Source of the DNA: Bradyrhizobium ontarionense
GTDB taxonomy: Bacteria; Pseudomonadota; Alphaproteobacteria; Rhizobiales; Xanthobacteraceae
Reading direction: 5' to 3'
DNA: 64,000 bases
Assembly (NCBI RefSeq): GCF_021088345.1
Contig: NZ_CP088156.1
Coordinates: forward strand, 5,518,001 to 5,582,000
The notes beneath the pieces were generated by a model that was given only the letters and a program-made list of their open reading frames with translations, did no database searches and had not been told where the DNA came from. Each line of letters opens with the position of its first letter. The stretch's first letter is position 1. The position numbers were made by a program, and so were the translations under genes. This document shows positions 17,286 to 26,979 of this stretch, in pieces.

Positions 17286-18018
17286 ATATCCCCGCGGTCA
17301 ACCGGCGACTTCAGGTGCGGGGTGCTCGCGCGGGTGATGGTCACTTGTCTGCCCGTCGGGCGACCCGGTCCTTCCTTCTCGCATGCAACAGGTGCGCCCA
17401 AGCCTCTCATCCAACGGAAAACGCCCTGCGCGGAAAAACTGATTTCGCCTGCATCCTCAAGCTGATTTGGGCTGTCCAGTCCCGTCAGCAAAAATATTCA
17501 ACTTCGCTTTTTCGGAAATCTATGGTCTTCTCGCGTTGTCCCGCCTCATCGACGAGGGGCGCTACGCGATCGTCACGAAGCGTGGAGTGCGGGATGTGAT
17601 GGGCGGGCCGGTTTGCAGCGTGAGTTGATCGCGCCGACGAACAACACTGGCCCGTACGGTCAAGTCGCGTGGTCCTGGCCTCCCGATGCTGAGGTCAAGT
17701 CTGCGATGATGCGCTCACGCGTGTCGCGTGGATGACGGTGGCCAACAAGCCCGGCGCACCGGGGAGATCGCGAAGCAGCCGTTCAAACCGTCGCGCAGGG
17801 AGGGCCGGGTCGTCCGGCTGACCTGTGGTTCCTGCCGCCTGCATTTTTTCCGCAGGCGGGCCACGGGCCTCAGTCGAGGTCCGGCCTTCCCTGCACCCTC
17901 GCTTTAAGAGGGTGAGATCTATGCATCACTCGGACGCCAAGGGCGCCGCGAGAACGCAGACGCATATGCCCACATGCAGCTTGAGCTTGTTGATCAGGAT
18001 GGCGCCACGAGTCCGGCG
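17286..18018. other. Gene-free stretch with a possible decayed intergenic element
   Basis: No open frame here has convincing protein character or a ribosome site. From about 17480 to 17930 the sequence is locally AT-richer at first, then turns into short broken frames. These read like the recurrent Bradyrhizobium intergenic remnants that annotation pipelines call short hypothetical proteins. A hairpin-like CCGCCTGC/GCAGGCGG with an intervening T-run occurs at about 17838-17859. I see no transposase or RNA gene. Confidence 0.4.
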
Positions 18019-18179
18019 CCCACCCTCCCCTGGAGGGGGAGGGTCGATCGCCCGCAAAGCGGGCGAGCGGGGTGGGGTGAAGTCACGGGCGATAGTGCGT
18101 GTGGAGACATCACCCCACCCCGCCTCACGCGTCGCTGCGCTCCTCGTGAGGCGACCCTCCCCCTCCAGGGGAGGGTGGG
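18019..18179. mobile_element. MITE-like element, 161 bp with 28-bp perfect terminal inverted repeats
   Basis: Arms 18019-18046 and 18152-18179 are exact complements built around CCTCCCCTGGAGGGGGAGGG. The interior holds further partial palindromes (CCCGCAAAGCGGG; CACCCCACCCCGCCTCACGC). There is no coding capacity. Related CCCTCTCCCC-type elements occur at about 60463-60648 and 61552-61713. Such elements presumably move by a transposase encoded elsewhere. Confidence 0.8.
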
Positions 18180-18284
18180 GCCCAGCCATGAGCTACTATC
18201 GCCTGGAAGGCGCGGAGCGCAGCGTTTGCGACCTGATAGATTGGCAACGAGCAAGGGCGCCTCGTGCGCCCAGTGCGCGTCTCG

Positions 18285-19763
18285 TTACTTGAACCCGGCG
18301 AAGCGGCTGTCGAACGAGTTCGACTGCAGCACCGGGACGGCGCCGGAGACCAGCGCGGTCTGGGTCTGCACGGGCGCCGAGGCGGTGGTGGCGGGCGCGT
18401 CGCTGGTCGCCGGCTTGTACGGTGGCCGCGCGGCGGCCTGCCTGGTCTCCACCGGCTTGGCAGCGACCGGCTTCGGCGCAGGCTTGGCCTCAGCAGGCTT
18501 GGCCTCCGCGGCCCGGCTCTCGGCGGGCTTCGCCGTCGCTGCCGTGGTGTCGGCCGCCGCATTGCCGCCGATCCCGACCTTGCGGGCGAGGCTCGACATG
18601 AAGCTCGGCTTCTCGGGTGCGCTGACCGCCGCGACGCGGGTCGACGGCACCACCGGCGCCGGAGCCGGAGCCGCGCTGGCGGGCGCAGCAGCGACCTCGT
18701 CGGCGCCTGGCGCACGCGGCGGGTTCACATGACCCGGGATGGTGCCCGGCACGGGCGTGAAATTGGCGAGCGACAGGCCGGGCGCTTCGCCGGCGTCGGA
18801 CAGGCCGGTCGAGGCGCCGGGGACGCGGTTGGCGAACACGGGGTTCATGCCGCCGTCGATCCCGGTGTTGAGCTTGGCGACCGGCGTGCCCTTGGCGACG
18901 AGCTTGGCGTATTCCGCCTCGTCGGCCTGCTGCTTCTCACGCACAGCCGAGGTGATCTCGTCGGGCACGACATAGGCCGGGCACTTGGCGGCGGCGTCGA
19001 ACACGGGATCACGCGTCGCGCCGGGCGGCTTCTGGGCGTTGAAGACGTATTTCTTCTCGCAGAAGTCGACCTTCGGTTCCTGCCGCGTGACCTCGAACTG
19101 GTCGTAGCCTTCCTTGATCATGCGCCAGAACGGCATGTTCGGATTGTTGCGGTGTCGCGCCATGTTCACCGGCGTCATCCGGAACGGATAGGCCTGGAAC
19201 TGGAAGGCGCGCTGGCCGCCGAAGAACGACTCACGCCCGAGCGCGTAGATCTCGGCGATCTGCTCGTCGGTCATCGCGAAGCAGCCGCGCGAGGAGCAGT
19301 CGCCATGCACCATGAGCTGCGAGCCGCTGCGTCCGAGCGCCTTGTCGAACGCGTTGGGGTAGCCGGTGTTGAAGGAGAGATAGTAGGCCGATTGCGGGTT
19401 CATCTGGCTCGGATTGATCGAGTAGAAGCCCTCCGGCGCCTGGCGGTCGCCCTCACGGACCTTGGGTCCGAGATCACCCGACCAGCGGCAGATCGGGTAG
19501 GTCTTCAGCAGCCCGAACTTGCCGGAGCGGTCCTGCTTCCAGACCTCGAGCTCGGCCTCCTGCTTGAACACGCGCACCAGGATCGGCGACTGCGTGTCCA
19601 TGTCCTTCTCGGCGATGGTCGCAACGAGCTTGGGCGGGACCGGCTGATTGGCCTTGGCATTGGTGGCGAGCGCGACCTGATCGCTGTTGCAACCGGTCAG
19701 CAACGCACCGGCGGCCAAAGCCGCCGAGGTCAGGAGAACCCGGACGAAAGCGCGGTTGATCAA
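18285..19763 (-). CDS. L,D-transpeptidase-fold (YkuD/YafK-like) lipoprotein
   Basis: A 492-residue envelope protein. The N-terminus MINRAFVRVLLTSAALAAGALLTGC carries a lipobox ending at Cys25, so it is likely lipid-anchored. The YkuD catalytic motif is complete, with His153 and Cys161 in HGDCSSRGCFAM. The upstream pattern RVFKQEAELEVWKQDRSGKFGLLKTYPICRWSGDLGPKVREGDRQAPEGFY is characteristic of the YafK/DpaA branch. In E. coli DpaA detaches Braun lipoprotein from peptidoglycan, so peptidoglycan remodelling is the probable role. The C-terminal 150 residues are Ala/Pro/Lys-rich linker with no fold visible. The start follows directly from the signal peptide. Confidence 0.88.
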   Translation of the reverse strand: MINRAFVRVLLTSAALAAGALLTGCNSDQVALATNAKANQPVPPKLVATIAEKDMDTQSPILVRVFKQEAELEVWKQDRSGKFGLLKTYPICRWSGDLGPKVREGDRQAPEGFYSINPSQMNPQSAYYLSFNTGYPNAFDKALGRSGSQLMVHGDCSSRGCFAMTDEQIAEIYALGRESFFGGQRAFQFQAYPFRMTPVNMARHRNNPNMPFWRMIKEGYDQFEVTRQEPKVDFCEKKYVFNAQKPPGATRDPVFDAAAKCPAYVVPDEITSAVREKQQADEAEYAKLVAKGTPVAKLNTGIDGGMNPVFANRVPGASTGLSDAGEAPGLSLANFTPVPGTIPGHVNPPRAPGADEVAAAPASAAPAPAPVVPSTRVAAVSAPEKPSFMSSLARKVGIGGNAAADTTAATAKPAESRAAEAKPAEAKPAPKPVAAKPVETRQAAARPPYKPATSDAPATTASAPVQTQTALVSGAVPVLQSNSFDSRFAGFK

Positions 19764-20032
19764 AGCAAAGCTCCCCGCAAACCCAGCATGCCGCAGTACC
19801 CCACTCTACACCCTCAAGATCGGCCGGGAAGCTGGACGGGTCCCCGGTCGACCCTGCGTCATGCCATCAAACCATTGATTAAAATTGTACCCTTTGGCCC
19901 CGAGCGCCGCAACCCGCGGCACGATGGCGCCGCCAGGCCCAGGCCCTCGTGGTCAATAACTCCTAAACAACAGACCCCGCCGGGTGGGCCGAAATGCGGC
20001 CATAGTGTTGGCAAAGCGCTGGAATGACTCAC

Positions 20033-20079
20033 AAAACCGCGAGCGGCGGGGGCGGCCGGAACGGCCGTCGGGGCCGCTC
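20033..20079 (-). terminator. Probable terminator of accA
   Basis: On the minus strand a GC-rich stem (arms 20073-20079 and 20041-20047, GAGCGGC/GCCGCTC, with an inner CGGCC/GGCCG hairpin) is followed within a few bases by TTTT at 20036-20033. The stem overlaps the accA stop codon. The remainder of 19764-20032 shows nothing recognisable. Confidence 0.5.
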
Positions 20080-21040
20080 AGCCGAGCTTGCGGCCGATCT
20101 CGATGAACTTCTGCCGGCGCTGCTTGCGGATGGCGTCGCCGTCGAGGCCTTTCAGCTCCTCGAAGGCCTGGGCGATGGCATCGCCGGTGGCCGCGATCAT
20201 TGCCGCGGGATCGCGGTGGGCACCGCCGACCGGCTCCTTGAGGATGGTGTCGACAACGCCGAAACGGAGCATGTCCTGCGCCGTGATCTTCATGCTGTTG
20301 GCGGCTTCCTGGGCCTTGGTGCCGTCGCGCCAGAGAATCGAGGAGGCGGCTTCCGGCGAGATCACGCTGTAGATCGCGTGCTCCAGCATCAGGACGCGGT
20401 TGGCGGTGGTCAGCGCGATCGCGCCGCCCGACATGCCCTCGCCGGTGATGATCGCAACGTTGGGCACACCGAGGGACAGGCACGCATCGGTCGAGCGCGC
20501 GATCGCCTCGGCCTGGCCGCGCTCCTCGGCGCCGATGCCGGGATAGGCGCCGGCGGAATCGACCAGCGACAGCACGGGAATGCCGAAGCGCTCGGCCATT
20601 TCCATCAGCCGGACCGCCTTGCGGTAGCCTTCGGGGCGGGCCATGCCGAAATTGTGCTTGAGGCGGGATTCGGTGCTGGCGCCCTTCTCCTGGCCCATCA
20701 CGCAGATCGGCTCGCCGCGGAAGCGGCCGAAGCCGCCGAGCAGCGCGGCATCCTCGCCGAACTTGCGGTCGCCGGCCAGCGGCGTGAACTCGGTGATCAG
20801 CGCGCTGACGAAGTCGGTGAAGTGCGGCCGCTGCGGGTGGCGGGCCACCATGGTCTTCTGCCACGGCGTCAGGGTGGCGTAGAGCTCGGCCAGGGCCTGG
20901 CCGGCCTTCTCCTCGATCCGGGTGACCTCCTCGCCGATATCGGTGCCGGAGGCGGCCATCGCCCTGAGTTCATCGACCTTGGAATCGAGCTCGGCGACGG
21001 GCTTTTCGAAATCGAGATAGCTGCGCATGGGGTCCGGCAT
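20078..21040 (-). CDS. accA: Acetyl-CoA carboxylase carboxyltransferase subunit alpha
   Basis: A 320-residue subunit of the carboxyltransferase that makes malonyl-CoA for fatty acid synthesis, acting with AccD (not in the window). The family start MRSYLDFEKPVAELDSKVDELR is present, then TPWQKTMVARHPQRPHFTDFV, GDRKFGEDAALLGGFGRFRGEPICVMGQEKG and the crotonase-fold core GRPEGYRKAVRLMEMAERFGIPVLSLVDSAGAYPGIGAEERGQAEAIARS with GEGMSGGAIAL. Start 21040 (MPDPMRSYL) or the internal ATG at 21028 are both possible; most homologues begin at MRSYLDFEKP. Length is as expected. Confidence 0.97.
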   Translation of the reverse strand: MPDPMRSYLDFEKPVAELDSKVDELRAMAASGTDIGEEVTRIEEKAGQALAELYATLTPWQKTMVARHPQRPHFTDFVSALITEFTPLAGDRKFGEDAALLGGFGRFRGEPICVMGQEKGASTESRLKHNFGMARPEGYRKAVRLMEMAERFGIPVLSLVDSAGAYPGIGAEERGQAEAIARSTDACLSLGVPNVAIITGEGMSGGAIALTTANRVLMLEHAIYSVISPEAASSILWRDGTKAQEAANSMKITAQDMLRFGVVDTILKEPVGGAHRDPAAMIAATGDAIAQAFEELKGLDGDAIRKQRRQKFIEIGRKLG

Positions 21041-21259
21041 GGAGTAGCTGAAGGAAAAGCGCTGGAAGACGAAATCGGTGCGGCCTTCGGACCTGAAGAT
21101 GAATGCCTTCAGGAGCTTAGGATTCGATCGGTGCGCCGCCGCCCGGCCTGGAGCCGGACATGCGGGCAGGATGGCGCTCTTTCGGGGCAGACGGCTGGGA
21201 AGTCAAGCGGCCGGGCCGCCGCGGCGGCGGATTTGGTTTCGGCGCGGTGTGCGGCGGGA

Positions 21260-22216
<957 letters not shown>

Positions 22217-22387
22217 GTCGAGAAATCCGCTGCGTCCGAGGCGATCGAATCAGTACGAGCAATTCGCGCCGGCGCTTGGAGCGGTGGAGCTAAATCTGGC
22301 CGATATCGCGGCGCCGGGCTGCCTCAGCCAATCGCAAAAATCTTAATCAATGCCCTGTGGCTTTTGAGTTCGCCGCAGCGACGCAGA

Positions 22388-22573
22388 TCATTTCTTGTGG
22401 AACTTGTCCGGCGGGATCGTCACCGTCATCTCGCGCGGCTTCGGATTGACGAAATTCGCCAGCGCGTAGATCGCGCCATAGACCACGCCGACGATGACGG
22501 CGATGACGGTCAGGAAGCGGAACAGGCTGGGCATCTCGGTCGCGCAGGCCACCAGGGGAGGGAACAGTTTCAT
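22388..22573 (-). CDS. Small single-pass membrane protein
   Basis: 61 residues with one central hydrophobic helix (FLTVIAVIVGVVYGAIYALANFV) followed by a basic, proline-containing tail (NPKPREMTVTIPPDKFHKK). No named family is recognised, but the protein-like composition and position between xerD and the divergent aroK suggest a real, conserved gene. It would sit in the inner membrane with the tail on one face. The frame is open a little upstream, but MKLFPPLV gives the cleanest N-terminus. Confidence 0.65.
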   Translation of the reverse strand: MKLFPPLVACATEMPSLFRFLTVIAVIVGVVYGAIYALANFVNPKPREMTVTIPPDKFHKK

Positions 22574-22687
22574 CCAACATGTTCGCCACCGGCTTGCAAG
22601 TCCGTCTGGCAGGCCGGCAGCCCCGGTTGTGTCGGAGCGGAACAGGATGCCTTTGAAAGCAGCAGGGGCTGGGCTAGAAGCCTATTG

Positions 22688-23353
22688 ATGACCGACACCA
22701 CGCAACCAGCATCCAGCCCTGCCGCTCCGGAGGCCGCGATTCTCGCGGGCCTCGGCAAGCGGCTGATCGTGCTGGTCGGCATGATGGGAGTCGGCAAGTC
22801 GACCGTGGGGCGCCGGCTCGCGGCGCGGCTCAGGCTGCCCTTCGTCGATGCGGACACCGAGATCGAGACCGCGGCCGGCATGACCATACCGGAAATCTTC
22901 GAATCGCGCGGCGAGGACTATTTCCGCAATGGCGAGGCCCGGGTCATCGCGCGCCTGCTGGAGAATGGCCCAGCGGTGCTGGCGACCGGCGGCGGGGCCT
23001 TCATGCGCGAGGAGACGCGCCGACGCATCCACGAGAAGGCGGTCTCGGTATGGTTGAAGGCGGATGTCGATGTGATCATGCGCCGGGTCAGGCGCCGGGC
23101 AGACCGTCCGCTGCTGCAGACGGCCGATCCCGAAGGCACCGTGGCGCGCCTGCTGAATGAGCGTGAGCCGGTCTACCAGCTCGCCGACCTGACGATCTTC
23201 TCGCGCGACGTGCCGCACGACCGGGTCGTCGAGGATTGCATGGAGGCGCTGCAGGCGTTCCTCTCGCCCCCGGAGGCCGAAGCGCAGCCGGCCGGGCCGC
23301 AACCCGATCCAGTTCAACCTGATCCCCCGCAGGCGATGGGCGCGCTCCGATGA
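22688..23353 (+). CDS. aroK: Shikimate kinase
   Basis: A 221-residue kinase phosphorylating shikimate at O3 in chorismate biosynthesis. Walker A is VGMMGVGKST, the shikimate-binding DADTEIE and RGEDYFRNGE motifs follow, and GGGAFM is the Walker B-region glycine run; the lid arginine is in RRRADRPLL. An Ala/Pro-rich tail of about 25 residues (PEAEAQPAGPQPDPVQPDPPQ) extends past the usual end. The gene overlaps aroB by 4 bp (ATGA), so the two are translationally coupled. Its frame is open far upstream through the antisense of xerD and accA, but that is a shadow. Confidence 0.96.
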   Translation: MTDTTQPASSPAAPEAAILAGLGKRLIVLVGMMGVGKSTVGRRLAARLRLPFVDADTEIETAAGMTIPEIFESRGEDYFRNGEARVIARLLENGPAVLATGGGAFMREETRRRIHEKAVSVWLKADVDVIMRRVRRRADRPLLQTADPEGTVARLLNEREPVYQLADLTIFSRDVPHDRVVEDCMEALQAFLSPPEAEAQPAGPQPDPVQPDPPQAMGALR

Positions 23354-24498
23354 CGGTACCACTCAAGCATTCCGATCCGATCATCGTCGATGTCGCGCTG
23401 GGTGAGCGCGCCTATGACATCATCATCGGTCGCGGCGTGCTGGCCTCGCTCGGCCAGCGGATCGCGGCCCTGCGGCCGGGCGCGCGCACGGCGATCGTAA
23501 CCGACCGGACCGTGGCCAGGCACTGGCTGAAGCCAACCGAGGCCATTCTGGCGGAGGCGGGCATTCCGTCCTCGACGATCGTGGTCGAGGAGGGCGAGGG
23601 GTCCAAGACCTATGCGGGCCTGGAGAAGGTCAGCGAGGCACTGATTGCCGCCAGGATCGAACGCAATGATCTCGTCATTGCGCTCGGCGGCGGCGTGGTT
23701 GGCGACCTCGCCGGCTTTGCTGCGGCCATTCTGCGCCGCGGCGTCGATTTCGTGCAGGTGCCGACCTCGCTGCTGGCCCAGGTCGATTCCTCCGTCGGCG
23801 GCAAGACCGGCATCAACTCGCCGCAGGGCAAGAACCTGTTGGGGGCCTTCCACCAGCCGGTGCTGGTGATCGCCGACACCGCGGTGCTCGATACACTGTC
23901 GCCGCGCCAGTTCCGCGCCGGCTATGCCGAGGTCGCCAAATACGGCCTGCTGGGCGATGCCAGCTTCTTCGCCTGGCTGGAAGCCAACCACGCCGACATC
24001 GTCAACGGCGGGGCGGCACGCGAACATGCGGTCGCAACCTCCTGCCGAGCCAAGGCGGCGGTCGTCGCCCGCGACGAGCGCGAGACCGGCGATCGGGCGC
24101 TACTCAACCTCGGCCACACCTTCGGCCACGCGTTGGAGGCGGTGACCGGCTTCTCCGACCGGCTGTTCCATGGCGAGGGCGTTGCGGTCGGCATGATGCT
24201 GGCGGCGCAGTTCTCGGCTGAGCTCGGCATGCTCGGTGCCGACGACGTCATCCGGATCGAGCGTCACCTTGCCGCGGTCGGTCTGCCGACCCATCTGCAG
24301 GACATCGCCGGCTTCGCCCAGGAGGGCATCGGCGACGCTGATCGGCTTTTGGCCTTGATGGCGCAGGACAAGAAGGTCAAGCGCGGCAAGCTCACCTTCA
24401 TCCTGATGGAAGCGATCGGCCGCGCCGTGATCGCGAACGACGTCGATCCGGCGCGGGTGCGTGACTTCCTGCAGGCCAGGCTGCGAAGCCGCAACTGA
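23350..24498 (+). CDS. aroB: 3-dehydroquinate synthase
   Basis: A 382-residue NAD- and metal-dependent enzyme converting DAHP to 3-dehydroquinate, the second step of the shikimate pathway. The signature GGGVVGDLAGFAAAILRRGVDFVQVPTSLLAQVDSSVGGKTGIN is intact. Metal ligands lie in YAEVAKYG, NLGHTFGHALE and LFHGEGVAVGM. The ATG overlaps the aroK stop. The aroK-aroB pair is a standard arrangement. Confidence 0.97.
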   Translation: MTVPLKHSDPIIVDVALGERAYDIIIGRGVLASLGQRIAALRPGARTAIVTDRTVARHWLKPTEAILAEAGIPSSTIVVEEGEGSKTYAGLEKVSEALIAARIERNDLVIALGGGVVGDLAGFAAAILRRGVDFVQVPTSLLAQVDSSVGGKTGINSPQGKNLLGAFHQPVLVIADTAVLDTLSPRQFRAGYAEVAKYGLLGDASFFAWLEANHADIVNGGAAREHAVATSCRAKAAVVARDERETGDRALLNLGHTFGHALEAVTGFSDRLFHGEGVAVGMMLAAQFSAELGMLGADDVIRIERHLAAVGLPTHLQDIAGFAQEGIGDADRLLALMAQDKKVKRGKLTFILMEAIGRAVIANDVDPARVRDFLQARLRSRN

Positions 24499-24573
24499 TC
24501 TTTCGGGCTTTACGCCGTGTTGAGCAGTGCCAGCGGATCATCGGCGGCTTCCATTCAGAGCGACACCGGCGTC

Positions 24574-25878
24574 ATGGACTGGATCACACTCTCCGTCGTC
24601 ATCATTCTCCTCGCCGCGTCGGCGTTCTTTGCGCTGAGCGAGACCGCGCTGACCGGCGCCTCCCGCGCCTCGATGCTGCGGCTGTCCAAGCAGGGCAACC
24701 GTGAGGCGGACGTGGTGTCGCGCCTGGTCGCCATGCGCGAACGGCTGATCGGCGCGCTGCTGCTCGGCAACAACATCGCCAATATCGGCGCCTCGGCGCT
24801 GGCCACCGGCGTTTTCACGGCGTGGTTCGGCGAGGTCGGCGTGCTCTACGCCACCGGCGTCATGACCGCGCTGGTCGTGATCTTTGCCGAAGTGCTGCCG
24901 AAGACGATCGCGATCAACGCGCCCGACCGCGTCTCGCTGGCCGTGGCGCGGCCGATGCGGGCTACCGTGCTCGTGCTCGGTCCCGTGCTCGCCGTGATCG
25001 AGGCGATCGTGCGCGGGTTGATGCGGCTGATCGGCTTCAAGGTCGGCGCCAACCAGCCGATGCTGTCACCGACCGAGCGTCTGCGCGGCGCCGTGGATCT
25101 GCTGCATCACGAGGGCAAGGTCGAGAAGCAGGATCGCGACATGCTGGGCGGACTGCTCGACCTGCGCGAGCTGCAGGTGTCGGACGTCATGGTCCACCGC
25201 ACCGAGATGGTGATGGTGAATGCGGACCTGCCGCAGGAGGAGCTCGTGCGCGAGGTGCTGGCCTCGGAGTATACGCGCATCCCGTTGTGGCGCGACACGC
25301 CGGAGAACATCATCGGCGTGCTGCATGCGAAGGATCTGTTGCGCGCGATCCGCGCCGCCGAAGGCGATGTGTCGCACATCGATGTCGCCTCGCTGGCGCT
25401 GCCGCCCTGGTTCGTTCCGGAGATGCGATCGGTGTCGGAACAGCTCAAGGCGTTCCGCCGCCGCAAGACCCATTTCGCGCTGGTGGTCGACGAGTACGGC
25501 GAGGTGGAAGGCATCGTCACGCTCGAGGACATCCTCGAGGAGATCGTCGGCGACATTTCCGACGAGCAGGACGTGCAGGTCGCGGGCGTGCGCGTGCAGC
25601 CGGATGGATCGGTCGTGGTCGATGGCTCGGTGCCGATCCGCGATCTCAATCGCGCGATGGATTGGGGACTGCCTGATGAAGAGGCGACGACGGTCGCCGG
25701 GCTTGTCATCCATGAGGCGCGCTCGATCCCCGAGCGCGGGCAGAGCTTCACGTTCCACGGCTTCCGCTTTCGCGTGCTGCGCCGGGAGCGCAATCGTATC
25801 ACCGCGCTTCGCATAGTACCGGTACCGCGCGGCGAAGCGGAGGAGACGAGGCCGCGCCGCGCGGGCACGGCGTTCTAA
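24574..25878 (+). CDS. CNNM/CorC (HlyC/CorC, DUF21-CBS) membrane protein
   Basis: 434 residues from MDWITL. The first about 180 residues form the DUF21/CNNM membrane domain (WITLSVVIILLAASAFFALSETALTGASRASMLRL, LLLGNNIANIGASALATG). A CBS pair follows (LLDLRELQVSDVMVHRTEMVMV to DEYGEVEGIVTLEDILEEIVGDI), and then a CorC_HlyC C-terminal domain (PDGSVVVDGSVPIRDLNRAMDWGLP). Members are linked to Mg2+ or Co2+ efflux. The start at 24574 is preferred to a GTG at 24517 because the domain begins directly there. It follows aroB by 75 bp on the same strand and may be in the same transcript. Confidence 0.9.
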   Translation: MDWITLSVVIILLAASAFFALSETALTGASRASMLRLSKQGNREADVVSRLVAMRERLIGALLLGNNIANIGASALATGVFTAWFGEVGVLYATGVMTALVVIFAEVLPKTIAINAPDRVSLAVARPMRATVLVLGPVLAVIEAIVRGLMRLIGFKVGANQPMLSPTERLRGAVDLLHHEGKVEKQDRDMLGGLLDLRELQVSDVMVHRTEMVMVNADLPQEELVREVLASEYTRIPLWRDTPENIIGVLHAKDLLRAIRAAEGDVSHIDVASLALPPWFVPEMRSVSEQLKAFRRRKTHFALVVDEYGEVEGIVTLEDILEEIVGDISDEQDVQVAGVRVQPDGSVVVDGSVPIRDLNRAMDWGLPDEEATTVAGLVIHEARSIPERGQSFTFHGFRFRVLRRERNRITALRIVPVPRGEAEETRPRRAGTAF

Positions 25879-25899
25879 CTGGTGTCAGGCTGCTTGACG

Positions 25900-26169
25900 T
25901 CAGGCTTCGCCGGGCGCCTTCGCGTGCAATGCCAGTGCATGTACGGAGCCGGCAAGTTCCGCTGATAATGCGGCATTGATCAGGCGATGGCGATCGACAC
26001 GGCTCTTGCCGGCGAAGGCCTGCGACACAATATACACGCGGAAATGGGTCTCGCCGCTCGGCTGATGACCCATATGGCCTTCGTGCAGATGTGATTCGTC
26101 CTGAACCTCGAGGCTTTCCGGCGAGAAAGCTTCGCTCAACTTTTCGATGATAGCATCTCGCGTTCTCAT
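25900..26169 (-). CDS. BolA-family protein
   Basis: An 89-residue class II KH-like BolA protein. Family members partner with monothiol glutaredoxins in iron-sulphur cluster handling or act as regulators. The core HFRVYIVSQAFAGKSRVDRHRLINAALSAEL carries the conserved RVxRHR-type motif, and an N-terminal helix RDAIIEKLSEAFSPESLEV precedes it. A His-containing loop (HLHEGHMGH) could contribute metal or cluster ligands. It is divergent from the J-domain gene across 110 bp, an arrangement familiar in Rhizobiales. Confidence 0.92.
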   Translation of the reverse strand: MRTRDAIIEKLSEAFSPESLEVQDESHLHEGHMGHQPSGETHFRVYIVSQAFAGKSRVDRHRLINAALSAELAGSVHALALHAKAPGEA

Positions 26170-26279
26170 GGTCTCAGGAAATACGCATCAAATTATTTTT
26201 CGTCAATCGGCGGGCTCCGCCTGAGGTATTCGGAATGTCAAGACTTGAAGCTTTCGGCGTTGCGTAGTCAAAGTCCGCC

Positions 26280-26921
26280 ATGGCGATCGATTCATCCAAA
26301 TTCTTCGACTCCATCCGCATCAAGCCCAAGAAGCAGGCTGCGCGGCAGCCGGTGCGCGAAGAGGTCCAGCCGTGCCAATGGCCGGACTGTACGAACCGGG
26401 GCTCGCATCGCGCACCCAAGGGACGCGAGAACGCGCGCGAATATTGGCACTTTTGTCTCGACCACGTGCGCGAGTACAACCAGTCCTATAATTTCTTCTC
26501 GGGCATGAACGCGGATGCGGTCGCGCGCTATCAGAAGGATGCGCTGACCGGACATCGCCCGACCTGGAAGATGGGCGCCAATACCTCGGCCAAGCGCGGG
26601 ACCGGGACTCCCGAAGGCGATCTTGGTGATGCCTCGGATCCGTTCAGCGTCTTCGCTGAAATCAACGGCCGCGGCAGCTGGCGTCCCGGGCCTGAATCGG
26701 CTCCCAAGGCGGAGACGCGCAAGGTCTTCAACGCCGAGCGCAAGGCGCTGCAGGTCATGGGCCTCGGTCCCGACGTCACGCTGGAAGACGTCAAGGCCAA
26801 GTACAAGGCGCTGGTGAAGCAGCACCATCCCGACGCCAATGGCGGCGACCGCTCCACCGAGGATCGCCTGATCGAGATCATCAAGGCGTACAACTATCTG
26901 AAGACCGTGGTGAAGGGCTGA
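26280..26921 (+). CDS. J-domain (DnaJ-like) protein
   Basis: 213 residues with the J-domain at the C-terminus rather than the N-terminus: LQVMGLGPDVTLEDVKAKYKALVKQHHPDANGGDRSTEDRLIEIIKAYNYL, with the HPD signature at residues 183-185. The N-terminal part has CQWPDCTNRGSHRAPKGRENAREYWHFCLDHVREYN, a possible zinc-binding Cys/His cluster. It would stimulate an Hsp70 ATPase on an unknown client. In Rhizobiales this gene usually sits next to cobS-cobT, so a role in cobaltochelatase assembly is an attractive guess. Confidence 0.92.
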   Translation: MAIDSSKFFDSIRIKPKKQAARQPVREEVQPCQWPDCTNRGSHRAPKGRENAREYWHFCLDHVREYNQSYNFFSGMNADAVARYQKDALTGHRPTWKMGANTSAKRGTGTPEGDLGDASDPFSVFAEINGRGSWRPGPESAPKAETRKVFNAERKALQVMGLGPDVTLEDVKAKYKALVKQHHPDANGGDRSTEDRLIEIIKAYNYLKTVVKG

Positions 26922-26979
26922 CCGGTCGCGCGGCGGCGTGTGAGGCTGCCGCACGGCGACCGGCCGTTCGTTCACCTGC

